Numbered from the stretch's first letter, positions 12,023-25,250 are shown. The stretch: DNA of 64,000 bases from Allolobophora icterica (GCA_963556255.1 OY744604.1:77928236-77992235), one strand, 5' to 3'. The notes: generated by a model not told the origin, from the sequence alone. Program-made: numbers and translations.

Positions 12023-13230
12023 TATACCCCTAAGCCGCCGCCGTTAGCCACCGAGCCGAAATATTGTCTGCAAGCCGAAAAACCGCCGGAAATTTTGCGG
12101 CTTACCCAAAAAACCGCCGACAGTTATTTCACGGCTAGCCGCCGGAGAAAAGTTCGGCTAGAACATGTACACAGTTGTGATTATAAAGTTTCCACGCTAG
12201 CTTGCTAGTTTGAACTTAGTGTGCAATGAGCAGCGAGTGCTGGCACATTAACATGGCCGTCTAATCGTCTATATTTGGGTCCAGGCTGTCCTATGTTGCG
12301 TATATTATTAAATCTATGGTTGCTGTTCTACCTTCGGTATATATTCAATGTTAAATATTCTATGGTGTGTCGGATGGTTTATATATCTATGGTTGCTGTT
12401 GATGAAAAAATTACAGCTAAAACTTAAAAGTGAGTTGGATTATTGCTAACTGCGTATTGTTTACAATAAACTTTCGGTAATGTTTGTCTTTAGCGTCCGA
12501 AATTATTCGTTCATCCAACTTCTAGTTGCAGTTATATTTTAATCAATTATCCAACCTCTAGTTTCGTGAATATTTTCATCAATCTTCCAACTTCTTGTTT
12601 GAGTTTAACTGTGAAACGTTTTCATCGCTCATGCAATGTAAATAATTTCGGACGCTAAAGACAAACATTACCAAACTTTCTTGCGATGGCATACCATCAG
12701 TGTGGTAGTAGTAAAAAATTAAAGTTCAGGCGGCAGCAGGCTAAGGAAAGTGTGAAGAAATTCGTTAAGGCCTAGTGTATCGCCGTTGTCAAGGGATGAG
12801 AAAGCTATACTGTCTGATCTGAGCATTAAACTGAAAGTTTCGAGCAGTCACGGCAATAGTAAATCTGTTACTCTGGAGATTTCTAATTATCTGTCATGCA
12901 GGTTAGTGCAGAGTGCACACTCTTACTACTCTGTTTCAAAAGCGGCTGTATAGTCTGTTACCAGAATTTCACTGTTTTGTTTCTGTGTATCTGTTGTTTC
13001 TCTCCAGCTATGGCGGCTAGGCCTACACCTATTAATGTATGTCTGGTAACCTTATTTTTCTAACTTCCAATCAGTATTACATATTTGTACATGGTAATTG
13101 AATGTGAACTTACTCCAGTGTATGTGAACTGAAAGCACAAAATGTCTGTTTCTTAACATAATTATTTGAATTTATTGCTCAAATTATTTTCAGACTGAGT
13201 GAATATTGCCCACCTGTCGATTTAAAAATA
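12023..13230. mobile_element. DNA element with AAGCCG-rich end, copy 1
   Basis: It starts TATACCCCTAAGCCG, followed by repeats of CGGCTAGCCG character. It is colinear with the complete copy in intron 1 of gene D (57905-58807) as far as about 13225, where the right end is lost. A block of about 520 bp near 12365-12885 is absent from the other copy, and the MITE at 12476-12672 lies in it. The 82-codon open frame here follows the repeat and is not judged a gene. Confidence 0.55.
12476..12672. mobile_element. MITE with perfect 32-bp inverted termini
   Basis: The ends at 12476-12507 and 12641-12672 are exact inverse complements (GGTAATGTTTGTCTTTAGCG...). An exact 8-bp duplication, AAACTTTC, lies on both sides (12468-12475 and 12673-12680). 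The interior repeats a CAACTTCTAGTT-type unit also present inside the MULE-like elements at 33865 and 51035. Perfect ends and target duplication imply a recent insertion. Confidence 0.85.
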
Positions 13231-13639
13231 ATGTATAACGTATTAGGCCTATGTTAGGCCTGTGTTAATGAGTGATGTAGCTGTGTGAGGGAGTGAGGGA
13301 CTGATGCATTTGTGACCGTGACTGAATGGCTAATTGAGCACTGAACATTGCTTTGTTTTTCAATAGAGTACCGGTATCATTTCACATTACAATCAGTACT
13401 TAAGTAACTCTTTATACTCTAGATAAGCTGCATGTTACAAAACAAAGATTATAAACATTGATCCATAATGAGGTAATTTGAGAGACAGCATTACTGTAAC
13501 TTTTAGGTGTATTTGGAGTTGTGGTTGTCTATGGTGTTTACTAATTCATAAAAACCCTTCCACTGCCGTCCCCCACATCCTCTGCTTCTGGCCAAACCCA
13601 TCCGTGCGCTATTTGAATAGCCTATATAAAACTTGGAGA

Positions 13640-14330
13640 TTTCGTATTGCATTTGTGTATCAGTACTAAACTTATTTTTCCATCGTATAATATACTTCGA
13701 TTAGCAGATATAAATAAGTTTCAAATAGGTTTATTCATGTTTTGCTATTATCACAGATTGTTACCTAGTTCGTTTGGTGGTTATTTTCGTCAGGGAAACG
13801 CTGTGCATGATCATTACACTAGAACTTTGTTAAATTATCGCACTGATATTGCACATACTAGGATGAAATTTTTCTCGATAAAATGTTCTGGCCCTTCAAC
13901 ATGGAACAGTCTTCCAAATTATGTTACACGTCTACTCACCCTTAACCTGTTTTAAAATAAGCTTAAACAGTATTTGATCTTGGTGTATTAAACTACCATA
14001 TTATAAGAAAAACTTTGTCTGTTTGATTCCTGTGTTTGAAAACTCACACTATGTTTAGTGTTTAATGTTTGTTTATGTCATGTTTAATTCGTTACAGTGT
14101 TTTGTACTATACACTTACTCAGTGCGTTTGATTTCTGCACTGTTACTACTGCCAGATATTATTCAGTAAAGGGGCAATCCAGCCTCACCGGTCAAGATGA
14201 CCCTTTTGGATTGACCTTTTGACCATTGCATCATTAATGGAAGTTTTCTGAGTTTGTACTCACTGTTGTTATTGTGATATTACTGTGTTGATGTTGTGTC
14301 AATAAATGGCTTACTTACTTACCTACATCT
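13640..14330 (+). mobile_element. CR1/L2-like reverse transcriptase C-terminus with 3' UTR
   Basis: The frame at 13647-13955 reads a CR1/L2-type C-terminal segment (FQIGLFMFCYYHRLLP, then an IAHTRMKFF segment and GPSTWNSLPNYV). It is followed by a stop, a 3' UTR with a GCAATCCAG...TTTTGGATTGACC hairpin, AATAAA and a (TTAC)n tail. The element is 5'-truncated. Confidence 0.7.
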
Positions 14331-15392
14331 GTTAAAGAAGAAATTAAGGTCAAAGCACTATGACACTATAGAGAAATTCGTAAAAATAGCTGAAGCCATA
14401 GTGAACATTAATCGTTCCATACCGTGAAGCTTAATACAAAATTTTAAACACCTTTGCACACCAAGAAAGGAACTGTCTTGAAACAAGTTAAATTTTTTTA
14501 AAATTCACTGTCCATGTACTAAGCAGCATCATAGTATAAAAGAGAAATATAGGTGTCTAGTCATTTTGGTCTAAAGACATAATATTCTTCCTTTAATTTT
14601 CGTTTGCATGTAACAGCACTTCAAAAATTACCAGTGTACCAGTGTAATCAGCTGTTTGTTTTCCCTACATGTTGGACAGATCCATTTTCCCTTCGGTGCA
14701 GTGAAGATTCCAACACTGGAGGCGGTACCGTTTAGTTTGGCTGCCCTTGCAAAATGGTATCATATTGTCATAGTTATTGTGATAGCCACAAGCACAGTGC
14801 ACAGTGCTGTCTACCAGTTTTTAATTTAATGCTGTGTTTGGCAGTGGTAGTTGATGTGCTACCTTTGCTTTTTCCATTTATAGTTTGTGCTTGGGTCTGA
14901 CATTGTGTTGAACCTTCTGCCAGTACATTAAATCTATATTACATATTTTGTGTAAAATATTCTGATGTGACCAGCATATTTTTGTAGAAAATCTCGTTGT
15001 AACGGATCCGTTCCATGTGCAGACAAGCTGATGTACATATGTAACACAATAAGTCAGCACATCAAGTTCTGAAATTGCTACTTAACCTGCGCTTGTGTAG
15101 TGATGATATTTCAGTTTAAGAGAAGTGTTACACCGTAATAACTGTTGGCTATGCTTATTAAGAAAAAAAGTGCTATCCTTTATTGACATGCTATTACTGC
15201 TCAAGCTGTACTTAAAGAAACTTTTTATTTCCAGGTTGCACATCCCATGACAGTAACATGTGACATGCCAGTCAGATATGGATATTTGGGATTAATTGAA
15301 ATTCCACAGGTCTCAATTTTGAGATTGACATGTGCAGCAGAAAACTTATCCAAGTATGGCCTATTGCTGAACTGCTGCATTCTCGCTTTCAA
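14331..15392. other. No gene seen
   Basis: AT-rich sequence without supported coding or RNA features. Confidence 0.4.
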
Positions 15393-15400
15393 GACCATAC

Positions 15401-16126
15401 AGTGCCAGCCTTAGGATATTTCGGGCTCCGTGCAGAGTATACTGTACGGGCCCTTGAAGGGACACAAGTCAAATTATTTTTCATTGTTATTCATTTTATT
15501 TTAGTAGATTGTTAACAAGTACAACAAGTCAAATTTAACTCTACACGAGAATTCTGAGATATAGAGGAAGCTGACTTTTATTTAATTGACAAAAGAGAAG
15601 ACTTAATCGAAACCAAGATATTATTATTAGGGTGTCTTCAGTGTGTGAGAATTGTAAAAAACAGACTGTGGGGTTAGACTTTGATGAGTTTGATCCACGT
15701 GGAACCGAATATTTTATCCGTATTTTGCAAAATGAGAAAATTCAAAAAAGGCAATAGAAAGCTTAAACTGCTTAAAGTAATGACATCACCAAATTTATTA
15801 GTAACCAATTCACATGGTCACAAATTTCACAATAAACCAAAGCATTACTTTATTCGTAACCAAAAAAGTGAATTGTGAAAGAAAATGCTAAAATATATAC
15901 ACATGTAATCACACTATCACAACTGAGGGGGTTGGAAACGATTCCATAAGGTGTGCAATGAAGACTTAACTGTGTGGTCTTAATAAACACTAAGGGCTGA
16001 ATCCCCGACAATTTTCACCCCAGGTGTCTGTCTTGTTCATGTTAATTTTCTGTGACATTTTCGGGCCCCCTTAAGTTGCGGGCCCCGTGCGACCGCACGG
16101 TTCGCACGCCCCTAAGGCCGACACTG
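15401..16126. mobile_element. hAT-like non-autonomous element
   Basis: Ends are AGTGCCAGCCTTAGG and CCTAAGGCCGACACTG, imperfect inverse complements of the CAGTG hAT type. An exact 8-bp target duplication, GACCATAC, lies at 15393-15400 and 16127-16134. The same family (CGGGCCC near each end, AATTGACAAAAGAGA inside) sits in intron 1 of Ly6-like genes B and D. Part of the interior (15690-15950) also occurs inverted at 23550-23810. Confidence 0.8.
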
Positions 16127-16414
16127 GACCATACCTCATAGCATCATTTTTCAATGGCAAACTGCAATGCATTATCTTTTGAAGAAGACTTTTTAGGTGG
16201 ATTTTACATATCTGCATGCATAGCATCGTGAAACAATGACAAAGTAATACGGCCTTTCGATATTCATGCCACAGACTACTCTTACACTGCAATCTTGTGG
16301 CTGCTTCCTGTGCATTAGGGTCTACTTTCATACTGCGTCACTACCAAATTCTAAAGTGTTTTTGCATACATGTTTCAATTCTGTTTCTGACAGCGTTGCA
16401 TAACTGGTTTTGGG

Positions 16415-17136
16415 GAATGCCGGACAGTTACCCCCTGGACAGTTTCCCCCCGGACATATTCCCCCCGGACAGTTACCCCCCCGGACACTTTCCCCCCCGA
16501 ATCTAGGTAGGTCATTTTCCCCCCCGGACAAATTCCCCCTCTGTGGATTTATGTACGTATGTATGTATGTAAGTATGTATGCATGTATGTAAGTATGTAT
16601 GTAAGTATGTATGCATGTATGTATGTAAGTATGTATGTAAGTATGTATGCATGTATGTAAGTATGTATGTAAGTATGTATGTATGCATGTATGTATGCAT
16701 GTATACATGCATGTATGTAAGTATATATGTAAGTATGTATACATGTATGTAAGTATGCATGTAAGTATGCATGCATGCATGTATGTATGTAAGTATGTAT
16801 GTATATATGTATGTATGTATGCATGTGTGTATGTATGTATGTATGTAAGTATGTATGCATGTATGTATGTATGTAAGTATGTATGTAAGTATGCATGTTT
16901 ATATGTATGTATGTATGCATGTATGTAAGTATGTATGTAAGTATGTATGCATATATGCACGTATGTATGTATGTATGTATGTATGTATGTTTTGATCACT
17001 AAAACAGAGAGTTTTTTGTATGTTGCATTGAGGGGGAAATGTCCTAGTAGAGGGGGGAAAGTGTCCGGGGGGTAACTGTCCGGGGGGGAATATGTCCGGG
17101 GGGGAAACTGCCCAGGGGGGTAACTGTCCGTTTACC
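16415..17136. mobile_element. MULE-like element carrying a 440-bp (ATGT)n tract
   Basis: An exact 9-bp duplication, GGTTTTGGG, lies at 16406-16414 and 17137-17145. The left array (16420-16545) has GGACAGTTACCCCC, GGACATATTCCCC and GGACAAATTCCCC units and ends CCCCCTCTGTGGATTTA. The right array (17030-17130) is the inverse. Between them are an (ATGT)n tract at 16553-16992 and the conserved TTTTGATCACTAAAACAGAG junction. There is no transposase. Long Tyr/His/Thr or Met/Cys/Val frames here are microsatellite artefacts. Confidence 0.8.
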
Positions 17137-17599
17137 GGTTTTGGGTGACTCCATGTCAATTCAACCAACGATATTGACATGACCGACTCAAATTTACATG
17201 AAATTTTTCCCACTGTTGCACCACGTAAGACATGTATGAACCCAGGTAGAAATTGTTTGGTCAATTACATTCTGAGATACGGATTGACGAACTTTGACCC
17301 GACCCGTTCGACCTGTACATTTGGACGCCTGTATCTCAGCTTGTATGAGAACTAGGAAAGTGTTCTTGGTGTCATTCTTCAGCTCTTTGGATGAGCTATT
17401 TGGGGAGATTAACAACGACTGTTTAAAAGTTTAATATTGATACTATAATTATTTTAATATTAAGAACTTTAACCGTGACCTTGACCCCTTCGCGAGTTTC
17501 TTTAAATCTGAAAAATTCACACTTCAACACTGAAGTGTCCTGAACATCCTAAGAAGAAACCATAATGGGATCTCTAATGGTTCTTTTGACATAGTTGTT

Positions 17600-18427
17600 T
17601 TGTCTATAATTTTACGTGCAAACTTCAATATCTATGTCTTCTTAAATTGTGTCACCCATTGTTCAACTTGCTACTTTAGAATCAAAAAGGAATCATATTG
17701 CTGCTTTGATATGAAGTCATGATGTAGAAGTTTGGGAAGTGCACCAAGTGCATCACTGAGCTCAGGAACTCATAAGCAGTCCGAATCTATATTTCCATTG
17801 TTGACCTATCAGTTGCTGTCCATTGTTTGAAGTGAATTTGATCAACCATTTGTTCATCAAAGAAGCATTCCAGTGTTTCATGAAGTAAATCCAGCCCAGG
17901 GAAATATTCACATTGTCCAAGAAACCATTCAATGCAAGTGGGATTACACTGAATAACTGCAATACAATGTCGATAATACTTGAACATTCCCTCATAAATA
18001 TTCTCAATAATTGGTCCTATCATCATCAACTTTGTGTTCTGATGAATTGTGCACACACATGCCACATGTGTCCCACTTTCTGTTGCTAGGATTCACTCTT
18101 TTGGTCTGATTTCAGCAAACTTTGAGAATTAAATTATATCTGGATTTTGTTCTTAAACTGATGAAAAGCTTTTTTCAGACTACACAAAAGTAGATGCTTT
18201 TGTGCATGCTGCCTTATTCTGACGACCAAAATTGATATGTAATGTTTCTTTCCTGGCACCAGCCTACTTATTGAATTGTCATAATAAAATTCATTGACAT
18301 CACTCACTGTCAGTGTCAGTAGTGTCTTTCCTGTTGTGGGATTCAGAGTCGACAGAATAGCTTGCTCTTGTACTAATTTCTTTGCCTTTCTAGTCATGTA
18401 ATTGGACACCTCAAATTCTTCAGACAC
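17600..18427 (-). pseudogene. Broken repeated-family protein of unknown function
   Basis: On the minus strand, from 18427 downward, a frame reads FEVSNYMTRKAKKLV, then LVPGKKHYIS and a KKAFHQFK segment. It continues with KFAEIRPKE, an in-frame stop, and GTHVACVCTIHQNTKLM. After a further frameshift near 17787 it reads LHHDFISKQQ. From memory this resembles a large uncharacterised family repeated in many invertebrate genomes and thought to be transposon-linked; I cannot name it. The stops and shifts mark a dead copy. Confidence 0.5.
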
Positions 18428-18799
18428 TATATCTTGAAGGGGATGCTAGATATGTAGATATCTTGAAGGGGCATTATAAGGCGGCATGCACAAGAAGCTT
18501 TTCAGCAGCTTAAGGACAACATATTACTTTCTTGACTGTCCAGATCTTTGGAAGGATAGTGAACCTTTTCGCTCTGTAATGTATGGAGTAGATATATTGA
18601 AGGGGAGCTACAGGTATAAATTTTCTGAATGAACGAATAGATGCGATCTTAAATAACAAATTGTTTGATTGCTTTATGGTTTTCTCTGCTTTATGGTTTT
18701 CTTTGACTACTGTGGCAAAATGCATCTGATTTTATTTTTTTGCATATTAACTTTTTCTTGAGAGGTTGAGTAGATATTCCATGCACATGTTACATGTAT

Positions 18800-19000
18800 G
18801 CAAGCATAATATGAATGTTCATGGTCCCACCCTCTTGCACGTCGGCGTGAGCTGGGGTGCGCCTTTTCTTTTGTGGGTCCTTCAATCTGGGACAATCTGC
18901 CACTGGACATACAATCATTAGCATCTTTAACATGTTAGGAAACGTTTTTTGCTCTACTTGAGACACAATTGTTCAGTGATTCCTAATTAACCATGCCGGA
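18800..19000 (+). mobile_element. CR1/L2-like reverse transcriptase C-terminal fragment
   Basis: One plus frame reads FVGPSIWDNLPLDIQSL, the typical C-terminal motif of these elements. A degenerate tail follows, then a (CATA)n tract. Confidence 0.55.
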
Positions 19001-19045
19001 GCACTCTTGTGAGTTACTTAAGGGGTGCTGTAGAAGTGTTCCGAT

Positions 19046-19093
19046 ACATACATACAGTACATACATACATACATACATACATACATACATACA

Positions 19094-19122
<29 letters not shown>
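19046..19122. repeat. (CATA)n microsatellite
   Basis: About 18 nearly uninterrupted copies of the tetranucleotide. Confidence 0.95.
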
Positions 19123-19127
<5 letters not shown>

Positions 19128-19129
19128 AA

Positions 19130-21590
19130 TTAAAAAGTCACTTTCTTGCTTATGGATAATTCAACAGAGGAAATTATTGTGTTTTTTTTAATTTATGTTG
19201 TTATTTGCTTAGATTCGAAAGCTGGATATCGGTTTGCCATGCAACATTTTGTGCCATCTTAGCTGTTGGTCAGTGGTAAGTCGACATTCTGGCCAGGCAC
19301 TGGATTCCAGCGGGACAACAGAGAAAAGAGATTAATGACGTGGAGCACAGACTGTACCTTCATATCAAAAGTGAAAATCAAGCAACATATTGACAATTCC
19401 AGTGTCGAAGCTGCTATTACAGCAGACAAAAACAAATTAGATTGAAATACCTCCCACCAGAGCCTCCAATAAAGTCAATGTGCCATGTTTCAGACAAATT
19501 CTATATGAATGTCAAGTATGACTTGTTCTGATGAATTCAGAACTGAATACCATCTGGCATTTGGAAATCCTAGAAGCGATGTTTGTGAATCCCGGAAGAT
19601 GGAAATTGCCAAACCTATTAGCAAGACTAAGAAAACTGAACTAATAACTTTATACAGGTTTGACATAATGCAGGCAGCTCGATTCTATTGTCTTGTGAAT
19701 TGCAACCATTAGCCAAGACTTAAGATAATAACCATTACATTTGGCATCTGTCAAAACCAATTGCTGAAAACCAATGTCTGAGGCTTTTAAGAATATCAAG
19801 TCAGGCATTACAACATGACTTTCATGATGAAGATGCATACGGGACAAGAGTAAAGTGTTGATTTACACTGGGTCAGAAACTCAGGGAGCCAACACATCCA
19901 GTAAATGTATGAGCTCCAAAATGGCTTTAAAAAATCAAAATCGGGGATGATGTTCAGTTGCTTTCAGTTTTATGTGTTATTTCACTACACCGTTCCTAGT
20001 TATGCCTCAAATATTTCCTAGCCTGCAATTTGTTTTATCATTTAACAAGTTTAGTTTGCTCGATTGTGCTAACTGTTTAAGGAAATGTGGACATTGAATA
20101 GTTTAAAGAACTTCATCCACAGTTCACACAACCATGGCAGGCAATACGCACAAAATTATCAGTGACAAATCCAATGAAATATGACTAGCTGATAGAAGAA
20201 TGCAGCAATTGTTACAATGAGTCAGCACTTTGGATATTTATTTATAAATCTTGTTCTTGGACTTTGACACACGATCTTATCTTTAAAGTGTGCAACTATA
20301 CAAGATTTTAAAACCCAAACTTGATAACTTTTATATTTTATGCTTGTTGTTTTGTACCTTAAGGAATTATGTACCTAAGGTTAAGTAAAATCAGTACGCA
20401 TAGAAGATAATGTATCATGCATGATGTTTTACAAATGTTTGTCACTTCTAAGATTGTTTGCATTCATAGTATTTCCCTATTCTTGGGCCTTTCCACGGAG
20501 TTTTAGACATCCTAGAAAACTATGAAATATTGTTGAGAATTAGGTTTCTATGTACTGTGTGTCACTTGAAATTTTTTAATGTTGCCGAAAACTAAGGCAA
20601 TTTTATTTAATTGAAGGTGAAAATTCCTCATTACAGTAATGAACAAGAGAAATTTAATTTTTTCCTTATGAAAGTAAAGTCTACACATTTGAATGATATA
20701 TTACCTGAAAATGCGCAGTTTAAAAAAAAGAGGGCTGCACGTTTATTGTGGTTTCAGCAATAAGGCACACTAAAGTTGTACCAGCGTGACATTTTGATCT
20801 GATATTACCAAAACAACCTGTTTACTCTTACCCTGATTTAATTAAGATTTAATATAGCGTCGGTTGAAAAAAGCTGGTTTCTATACAACTTTTTTGTGCT
20901 GGTGAGAAATTATGGAGATTACATTGCAGTGAATAATCATTTAACAACAAAGCAATATCTAGGGGAAATGAAGTTAGACAAGGCATGTAAAGTTTTAAAC
21001 TGATACAAAGATACAATGCCTTGTTTTGAACAAGTATATAAACTTATCTGAGATTACTACACTACAATATTCGGCCGAGGCAAATGTCCGAGGCGATTTC
21101 GGGTTATGCCCTAACCTACCGGGGTATATATTTTCAGGGTTGCATAATTGGATTTTAGTAGGAAACATTATTTTTTGGCATTCCTTAATAAGAATTCTCC
21201 GTTGTTTAAATCATGCAATTTATAGGCTATATATTTTCAATGTGATTCATTTGATTTTATTGTGGCCATTATAGTAAGCCATTATAGCATATTTTTGCTC
21301 CTTCTAAGTTTTTTAAAAACCAATATGTTGCACATTGTGTTTAATAGCGATTTGGCATAAACATTTATCCTGAAATCGTAGAAATATATAATAATAATAA
21401 TAATTATCTTCGTTTAATATCTTCAAACTGACAATGACGCAGAATGATTACAAATCAGTATGAACGGATGATCACAAGTTGTTACAGGAGTCGAATTTAA
21501 CTACACGGCAGCCATACAAGGCGCCCATCACGTCCTAAATCTCATTTTAGCAACGCGCCATCTCGCGAATGAATGGTTGAGTGGACCTAA
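19130..21590. other. No gene seen
   Basis: About 2.4 kb of AT-rich DNA with only short chance frames. I see no recognisable element. Confidence 0.4.
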
Positions 21591-21596
21591 ATTTGG

Positions 21597-21668
21597 GGGG
21601 GGTAGCGGGAAGCGATCCCGCTACCTCTTGCTCTTCACGCCAGTGATGTTACCACTACTCTATGGACC
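21597..21668 (-). other. Possible tRNA-derived SINE head
   Basis: The minus strand shows TAGAGTAGTGGTAACATC, A-box-like, and GGGATCGCTTCCC, B-box-like, at tRNA spacing. The acceptor stem does not pair convincingly, so I do not call a functional tRNA. Confidence 0.3.
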
Positions 21669-21716
21669 CCAAAAATTTTCATTTTTATAGAAAATTTATT
21701 AAAGCATGATATTATA

Positions 21717-22906
21717 CAGGGTGGGCCAAACAAGTAATCCCTACAGATTTTTGCTAATATTTCGGCCAAAAAGCAATTTTTTTATCGAATTTTACAGGCT
21801 TAAAATAATTTATATTTAGGTATAACAGCCAAATTTGACCAAAATATTTTAGATAGAACAAAGTTATATCACTTTTACTGAGTCCACTCACTGTTTTTTT
21901 GATGGTCCAGAAACATATAATGCAACAAAAAGTAACAAAAGACGATTTATTAAGTCGCATCTCAAATAATTGGTATCAGACAGACATGATATTGCTTCAC
22001 AACTTGAGTTCAATGTGTCCACCACAAGTAACCACACATGTTCTGAGTCTCTTTATAAAGTTTTTGATGGCCTTGTTGATAGGTTCCACAAGTAAATTTT
22101 CCATATCAACTTCAACACGACCTTCAATTATCTTATCGTTTTTGGCTTTGGTCGCAGATTGTGGTATTTATCAAGCATAGCTCCCCACACGTGATAATCC
22201 AGCGGGTTCAAATCCGGAGAGTAGGAGGGCCATTGGTCCTTCTGAATGAAACCAGGGTAATTGACATTGAGCCAATCTTACTTGAGACAAGCAGTATGCG
22301 CTGGTGCGCCGTCTTGTTGAAAGATGAATCCAGCTGGCAACAGACGCTTGCAATCTGAAATTAATTCTGGAAGCAGGGGAGAAACGTAATATGCAGATTT
22401 GAGCTTTGTCTTTCATGAACAAAATGCAGTCTGCCAGTCGACCTTTGCCACCAAAATACCAGCCCATACCATAACATGTGGAGCGAACTCCTCGCGTTCA
22501 GCGATCAAGCGATCAGGTGTGACATCTTGCCGCTAGACCAAATACGATTGTTTGGGTTGCGTTCGTGGATTAAGATAGTTCTAAGTTCTTCTCATCCGTG
22601 AATAACACTCGTTTCGTGTCGTGAACCTTCTGCCGTCTGCTTGATACCAATTATTTCAGATGTGACTTAATAAAATCGCTTTTTTTACTTTTCTTGCGCT
22701 ACATGTGTTTGGACCATCAACAAACAGTGGGTGGACTCAGTAAAAGTGATATAACTTTGGTTCTGTTTGAAATATTTTGGTGAAATTTGGCTGTTTTACG
22801 TATATATGAATTACGTTTAAGCCAGTAAAACTTGATTTGACAGTTCTTACTTTTGGCCGAAATATTAGCAAACCTGTAGGGTTTACTTTTTTTATGGCCC
22901 ACCCTG
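21717..22906 (-). mobile_element. Tc1/mariner element, decayed
   Basis: The ends CAGGGTGGGCC and GGCCCACCCTG are inverse complements flanked by TA on both sides (21715-21716 and 22907-22908). The inverted termini extend about 190 bp inward with mismatches. The 1.19-kb length is normal for the family. The minus strand encodes a broken transposase: IFQQDGAPAHTA around 22295-22335, then after a one-base shift WPSYSPDLNPLDYHVWG around 22180-22250, the catalytic DDE/D-region signature. Frameshifts and stops show it is inactive. Confidence 0.85.
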
Positions 22907-23335
22907 TATATGTTCTGGAAAATTTTTATCAATGATGAATAGTTGAATAGAATGCCGTTCAGCAAAAACCACTTGTAGAAGTTCAAAATGCACAAGCAAA
23001 CCATGCTTGTTTGTTTGAGTCACTAGTAAGTAGGTCGACATGCTTTGTAGACTGTATACATACCTAAATGCCAATGGCGACGTCGTGATATAAAAATTTT
23101 GCAACCCTGAGAATAGGTAGGTTTATAGTAAATGTGAAGTATATAAATCTATAACTTATAATAATTCATACCAAAACCAAGCCGAAGTCTGTGGAATAGG
23201 CTTAAGTAGCCTAATATATGTAGGCCTATATACGCCACTATTTCTTAATATAGGCTATATAAGGTTACAATTCTTAATTTATTCTTAACGGATTAAATCC
23301 ATCCGATGATGACTTGTACATTAGGCCTTGAAGCA

Positions 23336-24180
23336 TAGGCGCCAGCTCTTTGGGAACCCAGAGAGAAAGTTCAGTGGGTGCATCGCACCCAGAATAATTC
23401 GGATCTTAACTTCAATTTTTTTACACCTAAGCAGTAATGTCACAAGTTGAGAAGTACGACTACAACAAAACAGAGTGAGAGTTGTCGGGGTTCAACCCAT
23501 AGCTAGTCTTTGGTAGGACCGCCAGCTAAGTTTCATTGCACACCCCAGGAGGTTCGTTTCCAACCCCCTCCTGTAGTTGTGCTAGTGTGATTATATATAT
23601 TACGCATATATTTTAGCATTTTCTTTCACAGATCGCTTTGCGGGTTACTAGGAATGTAATGCTCTGGTTTATTGTGAGATTTGTGACCATGTGAATTTTA
23701 TTCTAATAGATTTGTTGATGTCATCACTTAGAGGAGTTTAAGCTTTCTATTGCATTTTAGATTTTTTTTCAGTTTGCAAAATACAGATAAAATATTAAAC
23801 TCCACATTGATAAAATTCCTCATAGTCAATACCCCGCCACCCCGTCTCTTTTCTACAATTCTAACATTGGAACAAAATTACCCAACATTGCATGATCTCA
23901 CAGTCACAGCCCGTACATAAATAAATTATTTATTTTTTTATTATTTCAAATAATAACTACGTGTAAATAATAGCACTGGGACGTCCGAATGTGACCGATT
24001 TGCCATTACTTTTTCTAACCCCGTAACCCTTGACAAGAAAACTATTTTCTTTCTCCGAAAATCCGCTAAAGCTCACCTACCTAAGAGGAGGGGAGGGTAA
24101 GGGACGGGCGCGAATGGGGTGGAGGAAAGGGAGGAAAGACCAATGCACCCAGTGACAAAAGCAAAAGTCGGCGCATAGGC
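23336..24180. mobile_element. Possible hAT-type element, eroded
   Basis: ATAGGCGCCAGCT at the left and the inverse-related AGTCGGCGCATA at the right, plus AGTGGGTGCATCG and AATGCACCCAGTG further in, suggest inverted termini of about 70 bp. I see no target duplication. The segment 23550-23810 is an inverted relative of 15690-15950. Confidence 0.4.
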
Positions 24181-24865
24181 TATGAATAGAAGTTACTAAT
24201 TACAATAATATTACATTCTCTTCGCCCGCACAAGACACGATCGATTTGAAACTGAAAAGTTATAATCTGCAGTTAAAATATTTTGTCCGAAGCATTAGTT
24301 GCAATGAAATAATTGTTCTTTAGCTTTCGCTATGACAGCTTTCTAGGCCTATTAGTAGGCCTACTATTATTAAAAGCATTGTATGTTAAATCGAGGCACG
24401 TGACGAGTTTGTGTAAACATCTTGTCCAATGCCTTTGCATGAAATCCTTTTAGGCCCTAACTGGCGCGCATCAATAGGCCTACTGTTGGAGATAAGACAG
24501 ACCTAGCCCCAACCGGGCTGAAACCTGCCCCTGCACGTAGGCCCTACCATCAACCTCCTTTCAGCATCAAAGACATGCTGTAGTACCACGATGTAACCCT
24601 CCTGATGAACTCCGCCATTGTCCATACTGTGCTAGTGTCAGTCCCAAGCCTAGAGATATGAGGAGGGCGACGCTAATCATCTTTGTTATGACGCTGTTAG
24701 ACAGCAACTATTCCTTCTGATTTCGTGATTTTCAGTAATTTCTGGAGTTATAAACGTATGGAAATTGCACTCGGGACGAGAAACTCATGTAATATCATTC
24801 GGTGCTTATTGCCATTCTGAAATAAGAAGTCGCCGCTGACAACATTTTACGATCTCCTGGCCAAA

Positions 24866-24870
<5 letters not shown>

Positions 24871-24915
<45 letters not shown>
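24871..24915. repeat. (TA)n dinucleotide tract
   Basis: About 22 TA units without interruption. Confidence 0.95.
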
Positions 24916-24917
<2 letters not shown>

Positions 24918-24984
24918 GGTCTAGCAAAAAAATATTAATTTTGTTGAAAGCACTGTTACACGGAAACAAAGCAGGTTTATTCAT

Positions 24985-25250
24985 TTAAAACCACGATTAG
25001 GTAGACACTTTGTGTAGACCTAATCGTGATTTAGTGATTTTAAAATTACGAACTCAGCTATGGAAGAATAAGCGTCTCTAAAATCGCGAACTTGATTCCG
25101 ATCACATTATGCTTAGGCCTACTTGAAACCGAGATTAGGTCGACACGTTTGTAGACCTAATCGTGATATGGTGATTTTGAAATTATTAACTCCGCTATGG
25201 AATAATAAACGGTATCATATCGCGATAAAGGCGAAACATTTATCGTTATA
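24985..25250. repeat. Satellite-like repeat with palindromic core, first block
   Basis: Two units of roughly 135 bp, each starting with ACGATTAGGT.GACA and its inverse TGTAGACCTAATCGTGAT about 20 bp later. Each continues GTGATTTT.AAATTA.GAACTC.GCTATGGAA.AATAA. More units occur at 27860-28500. Confidence 0.7.

Noticed and set aside
11960..12208. Protein-coding gene of 82 codons, similar to a frame at 57893-58096
   Set aside because: Both frames lie in the AAGCCG-ended mobile element, and their similarity reflects the shared repeat, with no codon-level conservation visible.
16328..16999. Long open frames rich in His-Thr-Tyr-Ile or Met-Tyr-Val-Cys, including a 223-codon frame
   Set aside because: They are translations of (ATGT)n microsatellites; all three frames and both strands are open. 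The same holds at 877-1128, 3765-4265 and 27111-27640.
21597..21668. Functional tRNA gene
   Set aside because: A-box-like and B-box-like motifs are visible but the acceptor stem does not pair; kept only as a possible SINE head.
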